Source: Tannerella sp. (lineage in GTDB: Bacteria; Bacteroidota; Bacteroidia; Bacteroidales; Tannerellaceae). Taken from it: 8,092 nt of DNA. The DNA lies in the NCBI GenBank assembly GCA_031259505.1, contig JAIRLL010000038.1:1-8092 (forward strand), given 5' to 3'. Shown piece after piece: positions 7,800 to 8,092 of this stretch (its first letter is position 1; every line of letters begins with the position of its first letter). The position numbers and the translations under genes were made by a program. The notes under the pieces are model-generated. The model saw only the letters and a list, made by a program, of their open reading frames with translations. It searched no databases and was not told where the DNA came from.

Positions 7800-8092
7800 A
7801 TGAATACAGATATAAATTACGCTCCACAAGACTATAAAAGCGACCAGTATGTACGCTGGTGCCCCGGTTGCGGCGACTATGCAACCCTTAACAGCTTGCA
7901 AAAGGCGCTGGCGGAAATAAACATTCCCCCGCACCGGATGGCCGTCATTTCAGGCATCGGATGCTCTTCGCGCCTGCCCTACTATATGAATTCGTACGGT
8001 TTTCATACCATTCACGGACGCGGAGCAGCCATCGCCACCGGCGTGAAAACGGCGCGCCCGGACTTGAGTGTCTGGCTCATTACGGGCGACGG
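7800..8092 (+). CDS. korB: 2-oxoglutarate:ferredoxin oxidoreductase, beta (TPP-binding) subunit, 3'-truncated
   Basis: The beta subunit holds thiamine pyrophosphate and a 4Fe-4S cluster and partners the preceding KorA. Only 97 codons are in the window. WCPGCGD (20-26) gives Cys21 and Cys24, and SGIGCSSRLPYY (51-62) gives Cys55; in two-subunit enzymes these are the expected N-terminal cluster ligands, with a fourth Cys further on. HTIHGRGAAIATGVK (69-83) is the family signature before the TPP site. The window ends in ITGD plus GG of the next codon, the beginning of the GDG Mg/TPP-binding motif. The ATG at 7800 is chosen because it lies 4 bp after the korA stop, has a GGAGG 9 nt upstream, and gives the usual short N-terminus before the first Cys pair. 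The tight spacing indicates one operon with korA. Confidence 0.92.
   Translation, partial: MNTDINYAPQDYKSDQYVRWCPGCGDYATLNSLQKALAEINIPPHRMAVISGIGCSSRLPYYMNSYGFHTIHGRGAAIATGVKTARPDLSVWLITGD

Noticed and set aside
1..8092. tRNA, rRNA, CRISPR arrays, insertion sequences or riboswitches
   Set aside because: I saw no sequence consistent with any of these; nearly the whole window is accounted for by four protein-coding genes.

Overview
The window reads as a Bacteroidota (probably Bacteroidales) chromosome. Four things point there. The intact glycosidase has a Bacteroidota-style lipoprotein leader, with Cys26 followed by K-D-K. Its start lies in A/T-rich sequence without a Shine-Dalgarno. A TAnnTTTG promoter box precedes the third gene. 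The fused gamma-alpha KorA with KorB pair is typical of anaerobic Bacteroidales. I cannot name a genus from the sequence alone. All genes are on the + strand.

Region 1 (1-5824) holds two consecutive paralogous glycoside hydrolases that I assign to the GH106 alpha-L-rhamnosidase-like family. The first is cut by the left edge: its frame is open from base 1 and it aligns to the second from about residue 286 onward. The second is complete (1112 aa) and starts 10 bp after the first one stops, so they are probably co-transcribed. They align at a near-constant 3340-bp offset, with roughly 70% amino-acid identity by eye, and both keep the same candidate acidic active-site motifs. This is a tandem gene duplication. 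No SusC/SusD pair, sulfatase or regulator is visible, so whether they belong to a polysaccharide utilization locus depends on sequence to the left.

Region 2 (5825-5941) is a 117-bp A/T-rich gap. It has a good -7 box (TATCTTTG), an overlapping set of CTTTG/CAAAG repeats and an A9 tract. No convincing GC-rich terminator is present.

Region 3 (5942-8092) is the start of a 2-oxoacid:ferredoxin oxidoreductase operon. It has a complete korA (617 aa, gamma and alpha domains fused) and, 4 bp later, the first 97 codons of korB, cut by the right edge just as the TPP-binding GDG motif begins. The products are expected to interconvert 2-oxoglutarate and succinyl-CoA plus CO2 using ferredoxin, a core anaerobic carbon-metabolism step unrelated to the upstream glycosidases.

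I do not see a clearly undescribed system. The most interesting points are the tandem GH106 duplication with one diverged loop beside a conserved active site, and an exact in-frame 12-bp duplication inside the lipoprotein signal peptide.
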